From positions 1,036,609 to 1,100,608 of the forward strand of contig JAHQIY010000023.1 in the NCBI GenBank assembly GCA_019054805.1: a stretch of DNA of 64,000 nucleotides, in the 5' to 3' direction. The stretch is from Brachionus manjavacas (taxonomy: Eukaryota; Rotifera; Eurotatoria; Ploima; Brachionidae). A program made the position numbers and the translations under genes. The notes below the pieces were generated by a model. That model was given only the letters and a program-made list of their open reading frames with translations, had not been told where the DNA came from and did no database searches. Positions within the stretch are counted from its first letter, which is position 1. The number at the start of each line of letters is the position of its first letter. Below are positions 10,301-23,200 of this stretch, piece by piece.

Positions 10301-12476
10301 CTGTAATTTATTTTAGCTCTTACATACAAAGTGATAAAGAAATTTTCTGTTATGATTATAATTATTATTTAATACAATTTTGAATTCTTATTTACAAAAT
10401 AGAAAAAAATATGTTAAAAAATTCAAAACACTCTTCAAAATTGAGTTCTAAATAAAAAAAATCATCGGTAAAGTTTCAAAATAATTTCATCTCAATAAAA
10501 CAAAATTTTTTTACAATTTTTAGAATTTCCAAAATTTCAAATTTCTTTCACTAGCGGAAAAATGACATTTAGCTATATATATGTATAGCAGCTTGGCAAA
10601 AGATAAGTGACATTTATTTAGAAAGGAAACTTTTATTTTTAAATGTTAAAATTTAACAAGATAAATTCAAAAGATTTACTTGTACCTAGAGCTTATGCTA
10701 GCTATTTAAATGATGCATGTGTAGATTTGGATTGAGTCAATAAATATATATTTAAATATTTTATTTGCTTTTAGCTTTAAAAATGACCTTTTTTGTTATG
10801 AAAAATTAATAAATTTTTGATAAAATGATTTTTATTTTAGCCTTAAGAAGCGAGAGTTTAAGAGTGGACAAGCATTCAATTCACCAATTTTGCAAATCTA
10901 GTGCGAACCTGGATAGTATAGACAAACTAATGAAGGTAAACCAAGTCGGTAAACTAAAGCAAATATCACCGTGACTTACTAGGTCTTAAATTTAGAATAA
11001 GATAAAAGTTTTGTTCTAAATTTTAAAAGAGAATACGAAACGATTATTTTCAAAGGCTTAATATTTCAAAGCAAATATTTGTAGGATCAAATTGGATATT
11101 TTTTATTTTCAATTTCGTTGGAAACTTTACCATAATTAGATTTGAATACTAAGAAAATAAAAAAAACAAGAAGAAAATAAAAAATATGCATGTTGTTGAT
11201 TCAAAACTTCAAATTTTTATTAATAAACAACTGCAAAAGGTTAGCTTTGATATACGCAACTTGAAGCGGTCTACGATCAAAGAATACTATTCAAAAGAAG
11301 AGAACAAACGCAAAAACTTCACCAAATATGACAAGAACCACAACAAAACGCTTGTCAGCATTGAAAGTGAGACATTTTTTGCCTAAATTTTTCTCTTGAA
11401 TAAATTGATTGATTTAGAATATTTTTTGATTATTTTTAAGAAATTTATTTTAGAGCGAGTATTTAGAGCGCAATTATTTTATTAAATTAAAAAAGTTTTA
11501 ATTTTTGATTATTCTCTAGACAACCAAAAAAGCAGCCCGACCCGGATTTATTTGAACGAAACAATGACCAGTGTACTGTCCCATGCAAATGTAAGATTTT
11601 TGCTCAAAAATATTTAGTCCTTTATTTGATACCTACAAATTTTTGTCATCCGTCCTGTCACCTTTATTTTAGAATGCATGAAGATTTTATCTTTTAACCA
11701 TTTAGTCGATGCATCTTGACCAAAAACATCGTTCCTTAAATAATCTATGCAACTAAATAAAATGTAACTGGTCTTTTAGCTTCACTGATCTAGATTACAA
11801 ATCCATTTTGTTAAAATGGGTGAATGTAAGACCTGTTTACATAATATTAAATGTCACTTTTGAACTGCTTTAATGTCTTTGTCTATGACCAAGTTAAAAA
11901 GAAAAAAAAATAATTTTTTTTTAAAGCTGTGCAGTATTTGGAATTGGATACCGCAACGATTAAGTATTTGCACCCCGAACATGCTGTTCACTACGCAAGA
12001 AAATGGCACCAGTCTAAATACATTGTTCAATGTGCTTGACGAGTTGGAATATTGTCTGGTTGTGATAAAAACATTTGATGATGAAATATTTGGAGCGTTT
12101 TGTGCCGGAGACTGGAACGAGCGGAAAAATCCAAAAACTTTGTATTTTGGCACAGGGGAAACATTTTTATTTACTCTTAGTCCTGAAAAAAGTGTATTTA
12201 AATGGGTTGGTTTGAAGCAAGAAACAAAGCCTAACCAGGAAATGTTTATTCGCGTAAATACGAACAAGATTTCGATCGGAGGAGGGTATTAAAATTTGTC
12301 TATCTTGAATAAAAAAGTTTATTTTTTTTTTAAGAAGCAGGGAAGGACTTGTGATTAAATCGAATTTGTTGGAGGGAGAGACAAATCAATGTGATACTTT
12401 TGCTAATGAACCTCTTTGTCGAACGAAAATTTTTCAAATAGCTATTTTAGAAGTGGTTGGATTCAGCAGCCGATGA
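7370..12476 (+). CDS. TBC1D24: TBC1D24/Skywalker homologue, seven exons (TBC + TLDc)
   Basis: TBC1D24 (Drosophila Skywalker) is a membrane-associated TBC-TLDc protein acting in synaptic-vesicle and endosomal trafficking, with links to ARF6/Rab35 and oxidative-stress resistance. Exons read: 7370-8269, 9822-10011, 10841-10935, 11240-11366, 11520-11590, 11927-12285, 12341-12476. Every intron is GT-AG, all phases match, and the joined frame is 625 codons plus TGA (a second TGA follows). Residues ~110-395 form the TBC domain (NHPIRKYLW, Arg128 where the human protein has the phosphoinositide-binding Arg40; LPDFVN; LLHYM; NEWYWWIFDSLSFDYLVKIM; FEGQKIFYRVSLAL). Residues ~460-625 form TLDc (SIWNWIPQRL, FGAFCAGDWNER, LYFGTGETFLF, SIGGG, CDTFANEPLC, LEVVGF). 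The N-terminus, with a Ser/Lys-rich segment at 59-79, is some 70-100 residues longer than the human one. The start is the first ATG after an in-frame TAA at 7358. Homology is recalled, not searched. Confidence 0.9.
8270..9821 (+). other. TBC1D24 intron 1
   Basis: A phase-0 intron of 1,552 nt with donor TGT|GTAAGT and acceptor TAATTAAG. It interrupts the TBC domain between LLKNYC and KSSYETISKYAIV. The interior is AT homopolymer-rich with no reading frame or repeat that I can support. Confidence 0.75.
10078..10128 (+). other. Candidate 51-nt cassette exon in TBC1D24 intron 2
   Basis: Between exon 2 (ends 10011, phase 1) and exon 3 lies a 51-nt segment with acceptor CATGCTAG and donor AATG|GTATAC. 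Both junctions are phase 1, so it could be included without breaking the frame, adding about 17 residues containing IELIEECELIDEYFFN. The preceding intron would be 66 nt. The family alignment does not need it, and the frame is open to 10177 anyway. It may be an alternative exon or coincidence. Confidence 0.25.
12332..12340 (+). promoter_or_regulatory. Triple tandem splice acceptor (AAG AAG CAG)
   Basis: After the T-run of TBC1D24 intron 6, three AG dinucleotides stand exactly 3 nt apart. All three acceptors keep the frame, with the last exon starting at 12335, 12338 or 12341. The products differ only by zero, one or two residues right after the SIGGG motif of the TLDc domain: GGG-E, G-G-G-R-E or GGGS-R-E. 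The third acceptor gives the form closest to the family pattern. NAGNAG acceptors are a known source of subtle isoforms. Confidence 0.6.
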
Positions 12477-13865
12477 TGATTGTTTTTTATTTTTTAAACT
12501 TTTTATCAAAAAGAAAGAAAAATTGAAAAATTTTGTTTAATTGTTTTCTCACCCTCCATTTCCTTAAGATTCCTCTTTGCTGACGAAACAAAATAAAGGT
12601 TCAAATTTTACGTTCTAACAAAATAAAAGTACATTTAATTTTATTAATTTTTAAAAAAGCTTAAAATTGTAAAGTTTTTAAATGTATAGTAATAATTAGC
12701 TTTTTTTAATTTGTCTACTAGTTACAGTAAAAAACAAATTTAAATTTATTTTTTATTTTTTTAAGAAAAAAAAAACTAAAATAAAACTTATTTAGTTTAA
12801 TCATTTTTTATTAAATTTTAGAAATAAAGCAATTTTAATGAATATTTTTTAATTTTTTTTTTCAGATTGATTTCTAAATTTTAATTTTTTAAATCAAAAA
12901 TTTTTGAATAAAACAAAAAAGTTGAAAATTGAAAATGTTTTATATCTATTGAGATGAAGTCGATGATTTAAATTGTATCTGGATTCACCCTTATAAAAAC
13001 TGTATATTTTCTTTATTAAAGCACCTTCATTAAAAAATTATTTATTAGTATGCACAGGAACCAAATTTTCAATTTTTTCTCCCATTTTGAATCATTAATT
13101 ATTTATATTAGATCGAAATTTAGAATTTAAACTGGAAAAAAATTAAATATTCTCATTTCCTAAGAATCAACAGTTTAATGCATTTTAATGATTGGTATAA
13201 AATTTTCCACACAATAAAAAATTTAGTACAAAATTAGTCATCTATTAAAATAATTTCTTTGAAAATTCATTTGTTCATTTAAAAGTCCATCATTACTAAA
13301 AAAAATTTTTTTTTATAATCAATGAAATTACATTGCTTTAAACTTCTCTTTTCCTATCTAGTAGAATTTAATTATATTAAAAAGATAAAAAATCGATAGA
13401 TTTAATTTTTTTAGATTTACTAAATTTGGGAGAAACAAGAAATTTAAATATTTTCTATTTTTTAATTTTTGATATTGTAAAAAAAAGAGCAAGGAATTCA
13501 AAATTATTAGAGACAAAATCAAATTGGTAAAATTTTAATTTGCCTCTACAAAAACTTGGTATTCTTATGGAATTTGAACACAAGATCAAATGGCTAAATA
13601 AAAATTGTCAGTTCGTATAAAGAGATTTGCTGAACTTAACAAATATCATTTAAAGAAACTTAAACTCAATTCAAAGTACCAAGTTAATTAAATATTTATT
13701 TTGATTTAATAATGCAAAACTGCTCTTTTTGTATTAAACAACTTTTTTTAATTGAAAACATTTACTTCAAGAATTATAAATACTTTATCAAGTCTATGAA
13801 TGGCAATAAGATTTTTTTGCTCACAATTTGGGGTTTATGCTATTTTGCAATATAATTTAGGAGAC
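12477..13865. other. TBC1D24 3' UTR and AT-rich flank before the satellite
   Basis: No reading frame or RNA gene is supported. The last 60-70 bases (about 13800-13865) show weak resemblance to the satellite, for example AATTTAGGAGACTAAAAAG where the monomer has AATTCAAGAGCGCAAAAAG. The array edge therefore probably fades into this flank. Confidence 0.5.
12592..12597 (+). promoter_or_regulatory. Likely TBC1D24 polyadenylation signal
   Basis: An AATAAA lies 116 nt after the TGA at 12474-12476, followed by T-rich sequence. Another ATAAAA-type site is near 12621. Base composition makes chance matches common. Confidence 0.4.
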
Positions 13866-14205
13866 TAAAAAGTTCTACATCTAGAGTTTAAAGGAGTCCA
13901 AAAATGAAAAAGGAGGAGAAATTAGGCGACTTCGAAAATGAGCAAAAAACCCACTTTTTTACGTTTTTCAGATAGGTTTTTTGCAATGAATTTTTCGAAT
14001 TATGGAAAACCGAAGATACCACTAGATAGATCTTGAAATTTTCTTGACTTTGGCTTTTACAGATCAAAAAAAGGTCAAAGATTCGAAAAGCTATGCACAT
14101 GGGAAACTTGCAAGTGATTACCAGTCACTTAGTTTTCAATTCACTGCAGAATGGTCAATTTTTTAGCTACGATAATGATTAATAGCTCAAATTCAAGATC
14201 GCAAA
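13866..14205. repeat. Diverged edge monomer of the satellite
   Basis: The outermost unit differs from the consensus more than any other: TCTACATCTAGAGTTTAAAG replaces TCTACATGATACAATTTACA, GGAGGAGAAATTAGGCGAC replaces the ACAAGATTTTAGGCGAC linker, ACGTTTTTC is preceded by a changed T-run, GATCGC replaces GAGCGC, and GCTATGC replaces GTTATGC. Such decay at the end of an array is typical where unequal crossing-over no longer homogenises units. Confidence 0.8.
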
Positions 14206-17200
14206 AAGTTCTACATGATACAATTTACAGGACTCAAAAAATATAAAAGGACAAGATTTTAGGCGACTTCGAAAATGAGCAAAAAACCCATTTTTTGACG
14301 TTTTTCAGAAAGGCTTTTTTGCAATAAATTTTTCGAATTATGGAAAACCGAAGATACCAATAGATAGATCTTGAAATTTTCTTGACTTTGGCTTTTACAG
14401 ATCAAAAAATAGTCAAAGATTCGAAAAGTTATGCACATGGGAAACTTGCAAGTGATTACCAGTCACTTAGTTTTCAATTCACTGCAGAATGGTCAATTTT
14501 TTAGCTACGATAATAATTAATAGCTCAAATTCAAGAGCGCAAAAAGTTCTACATGATACAATTTACAGGACTCAAAAAAAATAAAAGGACAAGATTTTAG
14601 GCGACTTCGAAAATGAGCAAAAAACCCATTTTTTGACGTTTTTCAGATAGGCTTTTTGCAATGAATTTTTCGAATTATGGAAAACCGAAGATACCACTAG
14701 ATAGATCTTGAAATTTTCTTGACTTTGGCTTTTACAGATCAAAAAAAGGTCAAAGATTCGAAAAGTTATGCACATGGGAAACTTGCAAGTGATTACCAGT
14801 CACTTAGTTTTCAATTCACTGCAGAATGGTCAATTTTTTAGCTACGATAATGATTAATAGCTCAAATTCAAGAGCGCAAAAAGTTCTACATGATACAATT
14901 TACAGGACTCAAAAAATATAAAAGGACAAGATTTTAGGCGACTTCGAAAATGAGCAAAAAACCCATTTTTTGACGTTTTTCAGATAGGCTTTTTGCAATG
15001 AATTTTTCGAATTATGGAAAACCGAAGATACCACTAGATAGATCTTGAAATTTTCTTGACTTTGGCTTTTACAGATCAAAAAATAGTCAAAGATTCGAAA
15101 AGTTATGCACATGGGAAACTTGCAAGTGATTACCAGTCACTTAGTTTTCAATTCACTGCAGAATGGTCAATTTTTTAGCTACGATAATAATTAATAGCTC
15201 AAATTCAAGAGCGCAAAAAGTTCTACATGATACAATTTACAGGACTCAAAAAAGTTAAAAGGACAAGATTTTAGGCGACTTCGAAAATGAGCAAAAAACC
15301 CATTTTTTGACGTTTTTCAGATAGGTTTTTTGCAATGAATTTTTCGAATTATGGAAAACCGAAGATACCACTAGATAGATCTTGAAATTTTCTTGACTTT
15401 GGCTTTTACAGATCAAAAAAAGGTCAAAGATTCGAAAAGTTATGCACATGGGAAACTTGCAAGTGATTACCAGTCACTTAGTTTTCAATTCACTGCAGAA
15501 TGGTCAATTTTTTAGCTACGATAATGATTAATAGCTCAAATTCAAGAGCGCAAAAAGTTCTACATGATACAATTTACAGGACTCAAAAAAGTTAAAAGGA
15601 CAAGATTTTAGGCGACTTCGAAAATGAGCAAAAAACCCATTTTTTGACGTTTTTCAGAAAGGCTTTTTTGCAATAAATTTTTCGAATTATGGAAAACCGA
15701 AGATACCACTAGATAGATCTTGAAATTTTCTTGACTTTGGCTTTTACAGATCAAAAAAAGGTCAAAGATTCGAAAAGTTATGCACATGGGAAACTTGCAA
15801 GTGATTACCAGTCACTTAGTTTTCAATTCACTGCAGAATGGTCAATTTTTTAGCTACGATAATGATTAATAGCTTAAAATTAAGAGCGCAAAAAGTTCTA
15901 CATGATACAATTTACAGGACTCAAAAAAGTTAAAAGGACAAGATTTTAGGCGACTTCGAAAATGAGCAAAAAACCCATTTTTTGACGTTTTTCAGATAGG
16001 TTTTTTGCAATGAATTTTTCGAATTATGGAAAACCGAAGATACCACTAGATAGATCTTGAAATTTTCTTGACTTTGGCTTTTACAGATCAAAAAAAGGTC
16101 AAAGATTCGAAAAGTTATGCACATGGGAAACTTGCAAGTGATTACCAGTCACTTAGTTTTCAATTCACTGCAGAATGGTCAATTTTTTAGCTACGATAAT
16201 GATTAATAGCTCAAATTCAAGAGCGCAAAAAGTTCTACATGATACAATTTACAGGACTCAAAAAAGTTAAAAGGACAAGATTTTAGGCGACTTCGAAAAT
16301 GAGCAAAAAACCCATTTTTTGACGTTTTTCAGATAGGTTTTTTGCAATGAATTTTTCGAATTATGGAAAACCGAAGATACCACTAGATAGATCTTGAAAT
16401 TTTCTTGACTTTGGCTTTTACAGATCAAAAAAAGGTCAAAGATTCGAAAAGTTATGCACATGGGAAACTTGCAAGTGATTACCAGTCACTTAGTTTTCAA
16501 TTCACTGCAGAATGGTCAATTTTTTAGCTACGATAATGATTAATAGCTCAAATTCAAGAGCGCAAAAAGTTCTACATGATACAATTTACAGGACTCAAAA
16601 AATATAAAAGGACAAGATTTTAGGCGACTTCGAAAATGAGCAAAAAACCCATTTTTTGACGTTTTTCAGATAGGTTTTTTGCAATGAATTTTTCGAATTA
16701 TGGAAAACCGAAGATACCACTAGATAGATCTTGAAATTTTCTTGACTTTGGCTTTTACAGATCAAAAAAGGTCAAAGATTCGAAAAGTTATGCACATGGG
16801 AAACTTGCAAGTGATTACCAGTCACTTAGTTTTCAATTCACTGCAGAATGGTCAATTTTTTAGCTACGATAATGATTAATAGCTCAAATTCAAGAGCGCA
16901 AAAAGTTCTACATGATACAATTTACAGGACTCAAAAAAGTTAAAAGGACAAGATTTTAGGCGACTTCGAAAATGAGCAAAAAACCCATTTTTTGACGTTT
17001 TTCAGATAGGTTTTTTGCAATGAATTTTTCGAATTATGGAAAACCGAAGATACCACTAGATAGATCTTGAAATTTTCTTGACTTTGGCTTTTACAGATCA
17101 AAAAAAGGTCAAAGATTCGAAAAGTTATGCACATGGGAAACTTGCAAGTGATTACCAGTCACTTAGTTTTCAATTCACTGCAGAATGGTCAATTTTTTAG

Positions 17201-20200
17201 CTACGATAATGATTAATAGCTCAAATTCAAGAGCGCAAAAAGTTCTACATGATACAATTTACAGGACTCAAAAAATATAAAAGGACAAGATTTTAGGCGA
17301 CTTCGAAAATGAGCAAAAAACCCATTTTTTGACGTTTTTCAGATAGGTTTTTTGCAATGAATTTTTCGAATTATGGAAAACCGAAGATACCACTAGATAG
17401 ATCTTGAAATTTTCTTGACTTTGGCTTTTACAGATCAAAAAAAGGTCAAAGATTCGAAAAGTTATGCACATGGGAAACTTGCAAGTGATTACCAGTCACT
17501 TAGTTTTCAATTCACTGCAGAATGGTCAATTTTTTAGCTACGATAATGATTAATAGCTCAAATTCAAGAGCGCAAAAAGTTCTACATGATACAATTTACA
17601 GGACTCAAAAAAGTTAAAAGGACAAGATTTTAGGCGACTTCGAAAATGAGCAAAAAACCCATTTTTTGACGTTTTTCAGATAGGTTTTTTGCAATGAATT
17701 TTTCGAATTATGGAAAACCGAAGATACCACTAGATAGATCTTGAAATTTTCTTGACTTTGGCTTTTACAGATCAAAAAAAGGTCAAAGATTCGAAAAGTT
17801 ATGCACATGGGAAACTTGCAAGTGATTACCAGTCACTTAGTTTTCAATTCACTGCAGAATGGTCAATTTTTTAGCTACGATAATGATTAATAGCTCAAAT
17901 TCAAGAGCGCAAAAAGTTCTACATGATACAATTTACAGGACTCAAAAAAGTTAAAAGGACAAGATTTTAGGCGACTTCGAAAATGAGCAAAAAACCCATT
18001 TTTTGACGTTTTTCAGATAGGTTTTTTGCAATGAATTTTTCGAATTATGGAAAACCGAAGATACCACTAGATAGATCTTGAAATTTTCTTGACTTTGGCT
18101 TTTACAGATCAAAAAAGGTCAAAGATTCGAAAAGTTATGCACATGGGAAACTTGCAAGTGATTACCAGTCACTTAGTTTTCAATTCACTGCAGAATGGTC
18201 AATTTTTTAGCTACGATAATGATTAATAGCTCAAATTCAAGAGCGCAAAAAGTTCTACATGATACAATTTACAGGACTCAAAAAATATAAAAGGACAAGA
18301 TTTTAGGCGACTTCGAAAATGAGCAAAAAACCCATTTTTTGACGTTTTTCAGATAGGTTTTTTGCAATGAATTTTTCGAATTATGGAAAACCGAAGATAC
18401 CACTAGATAGATCTTGAAATTTTCTTGACTTTGGCTTTTACAGATCAAAAAAGGTCAAAGATTCGAAAAGTTATGCACATGGGAAACTTGCAAGTGATTA
18501 CCAGTCACTTAGTTTTCAATTCACTGCAGAATGGTCAATTTTTTAGCTACGATAATGATTAATAGCTCAAATTCAAGAGCGCAAAAAGTTCTACATGATA
18601 CAATTTACAGGACTCAAAAAAGTTAAAAGGACAAGATTTTAGGCGACTTCGAAAATGAGCAAAAAACCCATTTTTTGACGTTTTTCAGATAGGTTTTTTG
18701 CAATGAATTTTTCGAATTATGGAAAACCGAAGATACCACTAGATAGATCTTGAAATTTTCTTGACTTTGGCTTTTACAGATCAAAAAAAGGTCAAAGATT
18801 CGAAAAGTTATGCACATGGGAAACTTGCAAGTGATTACCAGTCACTTAGTTTTCAATTCACTGCAGAATGGTCAATTTTTTAGCTACGATAATGATTAAT
18901 AGCTCAAATTCAAGAGCGCAAAAAGTTCTACATGATACAATTTACAGGACTCAAAAAAGTTAAAAGGACAAGATTTTAGGCGACTTCGAAAATGAGCAAA
19001 AAACCCATTTTTTGACGTTTTTCAGATAGGTTTTTTGCAATGAATTTTTCGAATTATGGAAAACCGAAGATACCACTAGATAGATCTTGAAATTTTCTTG
19101 ACTTTGGCTTTTACAGATCAAAAAAAGGTCAAAGATTCGAAAAGTTATGCACATGGGAAACTTGCAAGTGATTACCAGTCACTTAGTTTTCAATTCACTG
19201 CAGAATGGTCAATTTTTTAGCTACGATAATGATTAATAGCTCAAATTCAAGAGCGCAAAAAGTTCTACATGATACAATTTACAGGACTCAAAAAATATAA
19301 AAGGACAAGATTTTAGGCGACTTCGAAAATGAGCAAAAAACCCATTTTTTGACGTTTTTCAGATAGGTTTTTTGCAATGAATTTTTCGAATTATGGAAAA
19401 CCGAAGATACCACTAGATAGATCTTGAAATTTTCTTGACTTTGGCTTTTACAGATCAAAAAAAGGTCAAAGATTCGAAAAGTTATGCACATGGGAAACTT
19501 GCAAGTGATTACCAGTCACTTAGTTTTCAATTCACTGCAGAATGGTCAATTTTTTAGCTACGATAATAATTAATAGCTCAAATTCAAGAGCGCAAAAAGT
19601 TCTACATGATACAATTTACAGGACTCAAAAAAGTTAAAAGGACAAGATTTTAGGCGACTTCGAAAATGAGCAAAAAACCCATTTTTTGACGTTTTTCAGA
19701 TAGGTTTTTTGCAATGAATTTTTCGAATTATGGAAAACCGAAGATACCACTAGATAGATCTTGAAATTTTCTTGACTTTGGCTTTTACAGATCAAAAAAA
19801 GGTCAAAGATTCGAAAAGTTATGCACATGGGAAACTTGCAAGTGATTACCAGTCACTTAGTTTTCAATTCACTGCAGAATGGTCAATTTTTTAGCTACGA
19901 TAATGATTAATAGCTCAAATTCAAGAGCGCAAAAAGTTCTACATGATACAATTTACAGGACTCAAAAAAGTTAAAAGGACAAGATTTTAGGCGACTTCGA
20001 AAATGAGCAAAAAACCCATTTTTTGACGTTTTTCAGATAGGTTTTTTGCAATGAATTTTTCGAATTATGGAAAACCGAAGATACCACTAGATAGATCTTG
20101 AAATTTTCTTGACTTTGGCTTTTACAGATCAAAAAAAGGTCAAAGATTCGAAAAGTTATGCACATGGGAAACTTGCAAGTGATTACCAGTCACTTAGTTT

Positions 20201-23200
20201 TCAATTCACTGCAGAATGGTCAATTTTTTAGCTACGATAATAATTAATAGCTCAAATTCAAGAGCGCAAAAAGTTCTACATGATACAATTTACAGGACTC
20301 AAAAAAGTTAAAAGGACAAGATTTTAGGCGACTTCGAAAATGAGCAAAAAACCCATTTTTTGACGTTTTTCAGATAGGTTTTTTGCAATGAATTTTTCGA
20401 ATTATGGAAAACCGAAGATACCACTAGATAGATCTTGAAATTTTCTTGACTTTGGCTTTTACAGATCAAAAAAAGGTCAAAGATTCGAAAAGTTATGCAC
20501 ATGGGAAACTTGCAAGTGATTACCAGTCACTTAGTTTTCAATTCACTGCAGAATGGTCAATTTTTTAGCTACGATAATGATTAATAGCTCAAATTCAAGA
20601 GCGCAAAAAGTTCTACATGATACAATTTACAGGACTCAAAAAAATAAAAGGACAAGATTTTAGGCGACTTCGAAAATGAGCAAAAAACCCATTTTTTGAC
20701 GTTTTTCAGATAGGTTTTTTGCAATGAATTTTTCGAATTATGGAAAACCGAAGATACCACTAGATAGATCTTGAAATTTTCTTGACTTTGGCTTTTACAG
20801 ATCAAAAAAAGGTCAAAGATTCGAAAAGTTATGCACATGGGAAACTTGCAAGTGATTACCAGTCACTTAGTTTTCAATTCACTGCAGAATGGTCAATTTT
20901 TTAGCTACGATAATGATTAATAGCTCAAATTCAAGAGCGCAAAAAGTTCTACATGATACAATTTACAGGACTCAAAAAAAATAAAAGGACAAGATTTTAG
21001 GCGACTTCGAAAATGAGCAAAAAACCCATTTTTTGACGTTTTTCAGATAGGTTTTTTGCAATGAATTTTTCGAATTATGGAAAACCGAAGATACCACTAG
21101 ATAGATCTTGAAATTTTCTTGACTTTGGCTTTTACAGATCAAAAAAAGGTCAAAGATTCGAAAAGTTATGCACATGGGAAACTTGCAAGTGATTACCAGT
21201 CACTTAGTTTTCAATTCACTGCAGAATGGTCAATTTTTTAGCTACGATAATGATTAATAGCTCAAATTCAAGAGCGCAAAAAGTTCTACATGATACAATT
21301 TACAGGACTCAAAAAAGTTAAAAGGACAAGATTTTAGGCGACTTCGAAAATGAGCAAAAAACCCATTTTTTGACGTTTTTCAGATAGGTTTTTTGCAATG
21401 AATTTTTCGAATTATGGAAAACCGAAGATACCACTAGATAGATCTTGAAATTTTCTTGACTTTGGCTTTTACAGATCAAAAAAAGGTCAAAGATTCGAAA
21501 AGTTATGCACATGGGAAACTTGCAAGTGATTACCAGTCACTTAGTTTTCAATTCACTGCAGAATGGTCAATTTTTTAGCTACGATAATGATTAATAGCTC
21601 AAATTCAAGAGCGCAAAAAGTTCTACATGATACAATTTACAGGACTCAAAAAAGTTAAAAGGACAAGATTTTAGGCGACTTCGAAAATGAGCAAAAAACC
21701 CATTTTTTGACGTTTTTCAGATAGGTTTTTTGCAATGAATTTTTCGAATTATGGAAAACCGAAGATACCACTAGATAGATCTTGAAATTTTCTTGACTTT
21801 GGCTTTTACAGATCAAAAAAAGGTCAAAGATTCGAAAAGTTATGCACATGGGAAACTTGCAAGTGATTACCAGTCACTTAGTTTTCAATTCACTGCAGAA
21901 TGGTCAATTTTTTAGCTACGATAATGATTAATAGCTCAAATTCAAGAGCGCAAAAAGTTCTACATGATACAATTTACAGGACTCAAAAAGAAAAAGGACA
22001 AGATTTTAGGCGACTTCGAAAATGAGCAAAAAACCCATTTTTTGACGTTTTTCAGATAGGTTTTTTGCAATGAATTTTTCGAATTATGGAAAACCGAAGA
22101 TACCACTAGATAGATCTTGAAATTTTCTTGACTTTGGCTTTTACAGATCAAAAAAAGGTCAAAGATTCGAAAAGTTATGCACATGGGAAACTTGCAAGTG
22201 ATTACCAGTCACTTAGTTTTCAATTCACTGCAGAATGGTCAATTTTTTAGCTACGATAATGATTAATAGCTCAAATTCAAGAGCGCAAAAAGTTCTACAT
22301 GATACAATTTACAGGACTCAAAAAAGTTAAAAGGACAAGATTTTAGGCGACTTCGAAAATGAGCAAAAAACCCATTTTTTGACGTTTTTCAGATAGGTTT
22401 TTTGCAATGAATTTTTCGAATTATGGAAAACCGAAGATACCACTAGATAGATCTTGAAATTTTCTTGACTTTGGCTTTTACAGATCAAAAAAAGGTCAAA
22501 GATTCGAAAAGTTATGCACATGGGAAACTTGCAAGTGATTACCAGTCACTTAGTTTTCAATTCACTGCAGAATGGTCAATTTTTTAGCTACGATAATGAT
22601 TAATAGCTCAAATTCAAGAGCGCAAAAAGTTCTACATGATACAATTTACAGGACTCAAAAAAATAAAAGGACAAGATTTTAGGCGACTTCGAAAATGAGC
22701 AAAAAACCCATTTTTTGACGTTTTTCAGATAGGTTTTTTGCAATGAATTTTTCGAATTATGGAAAACCGAAGATACCACTAGATAGATCTTGAAATTTTC
22801 TTGACTTTGGCTTTTACAGATCAAAAAAAGGTCAAAGATTCGAAAAGTTATGCACATGGGAAACTTGCAAGTGATTACCAGTCACTTAGTTTTCAATTCA
22901 CTGCAGAATGGTCAATTTTTTAGCTACGATAATGATTAATAGCTCAAATTCAAGAGCGCAAAAAGTTCTACATGATACAATTTACAGGACTCAAAAAAGT
23001 TAAAAGGACAAGATTTTAGGCGACTTCGAAAATGAGCAAAAAACCCATTTTTTGACGTTTTTCAGATAGGTTTTTTGCAATGAATTTTTCGAATTATGGA
23101 AAACCGAAGATACCACTAGATAGATCTTGAAATTTTCTTGACTTTGGCTTTTACAGATCAAAAAAAGGTCAAAGATTCGAAAAGTTATGCACATGGGAAA

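Noticed and set aside
11186..11239. Treating ATG 11186 as a separate gene start
   Set aside because: The conserved part of that frame begins at the splice acceptor at 11239/11240 and joins the previous TBC1D24 exon in phase 0.
11854..12267. 137-codon minus-strand frame opposite TBC1D24 exon 6
   Set aside because: It is an antisense shadow of the TLDc-encoding exon, whose plus-strand product is clearly recognisable.
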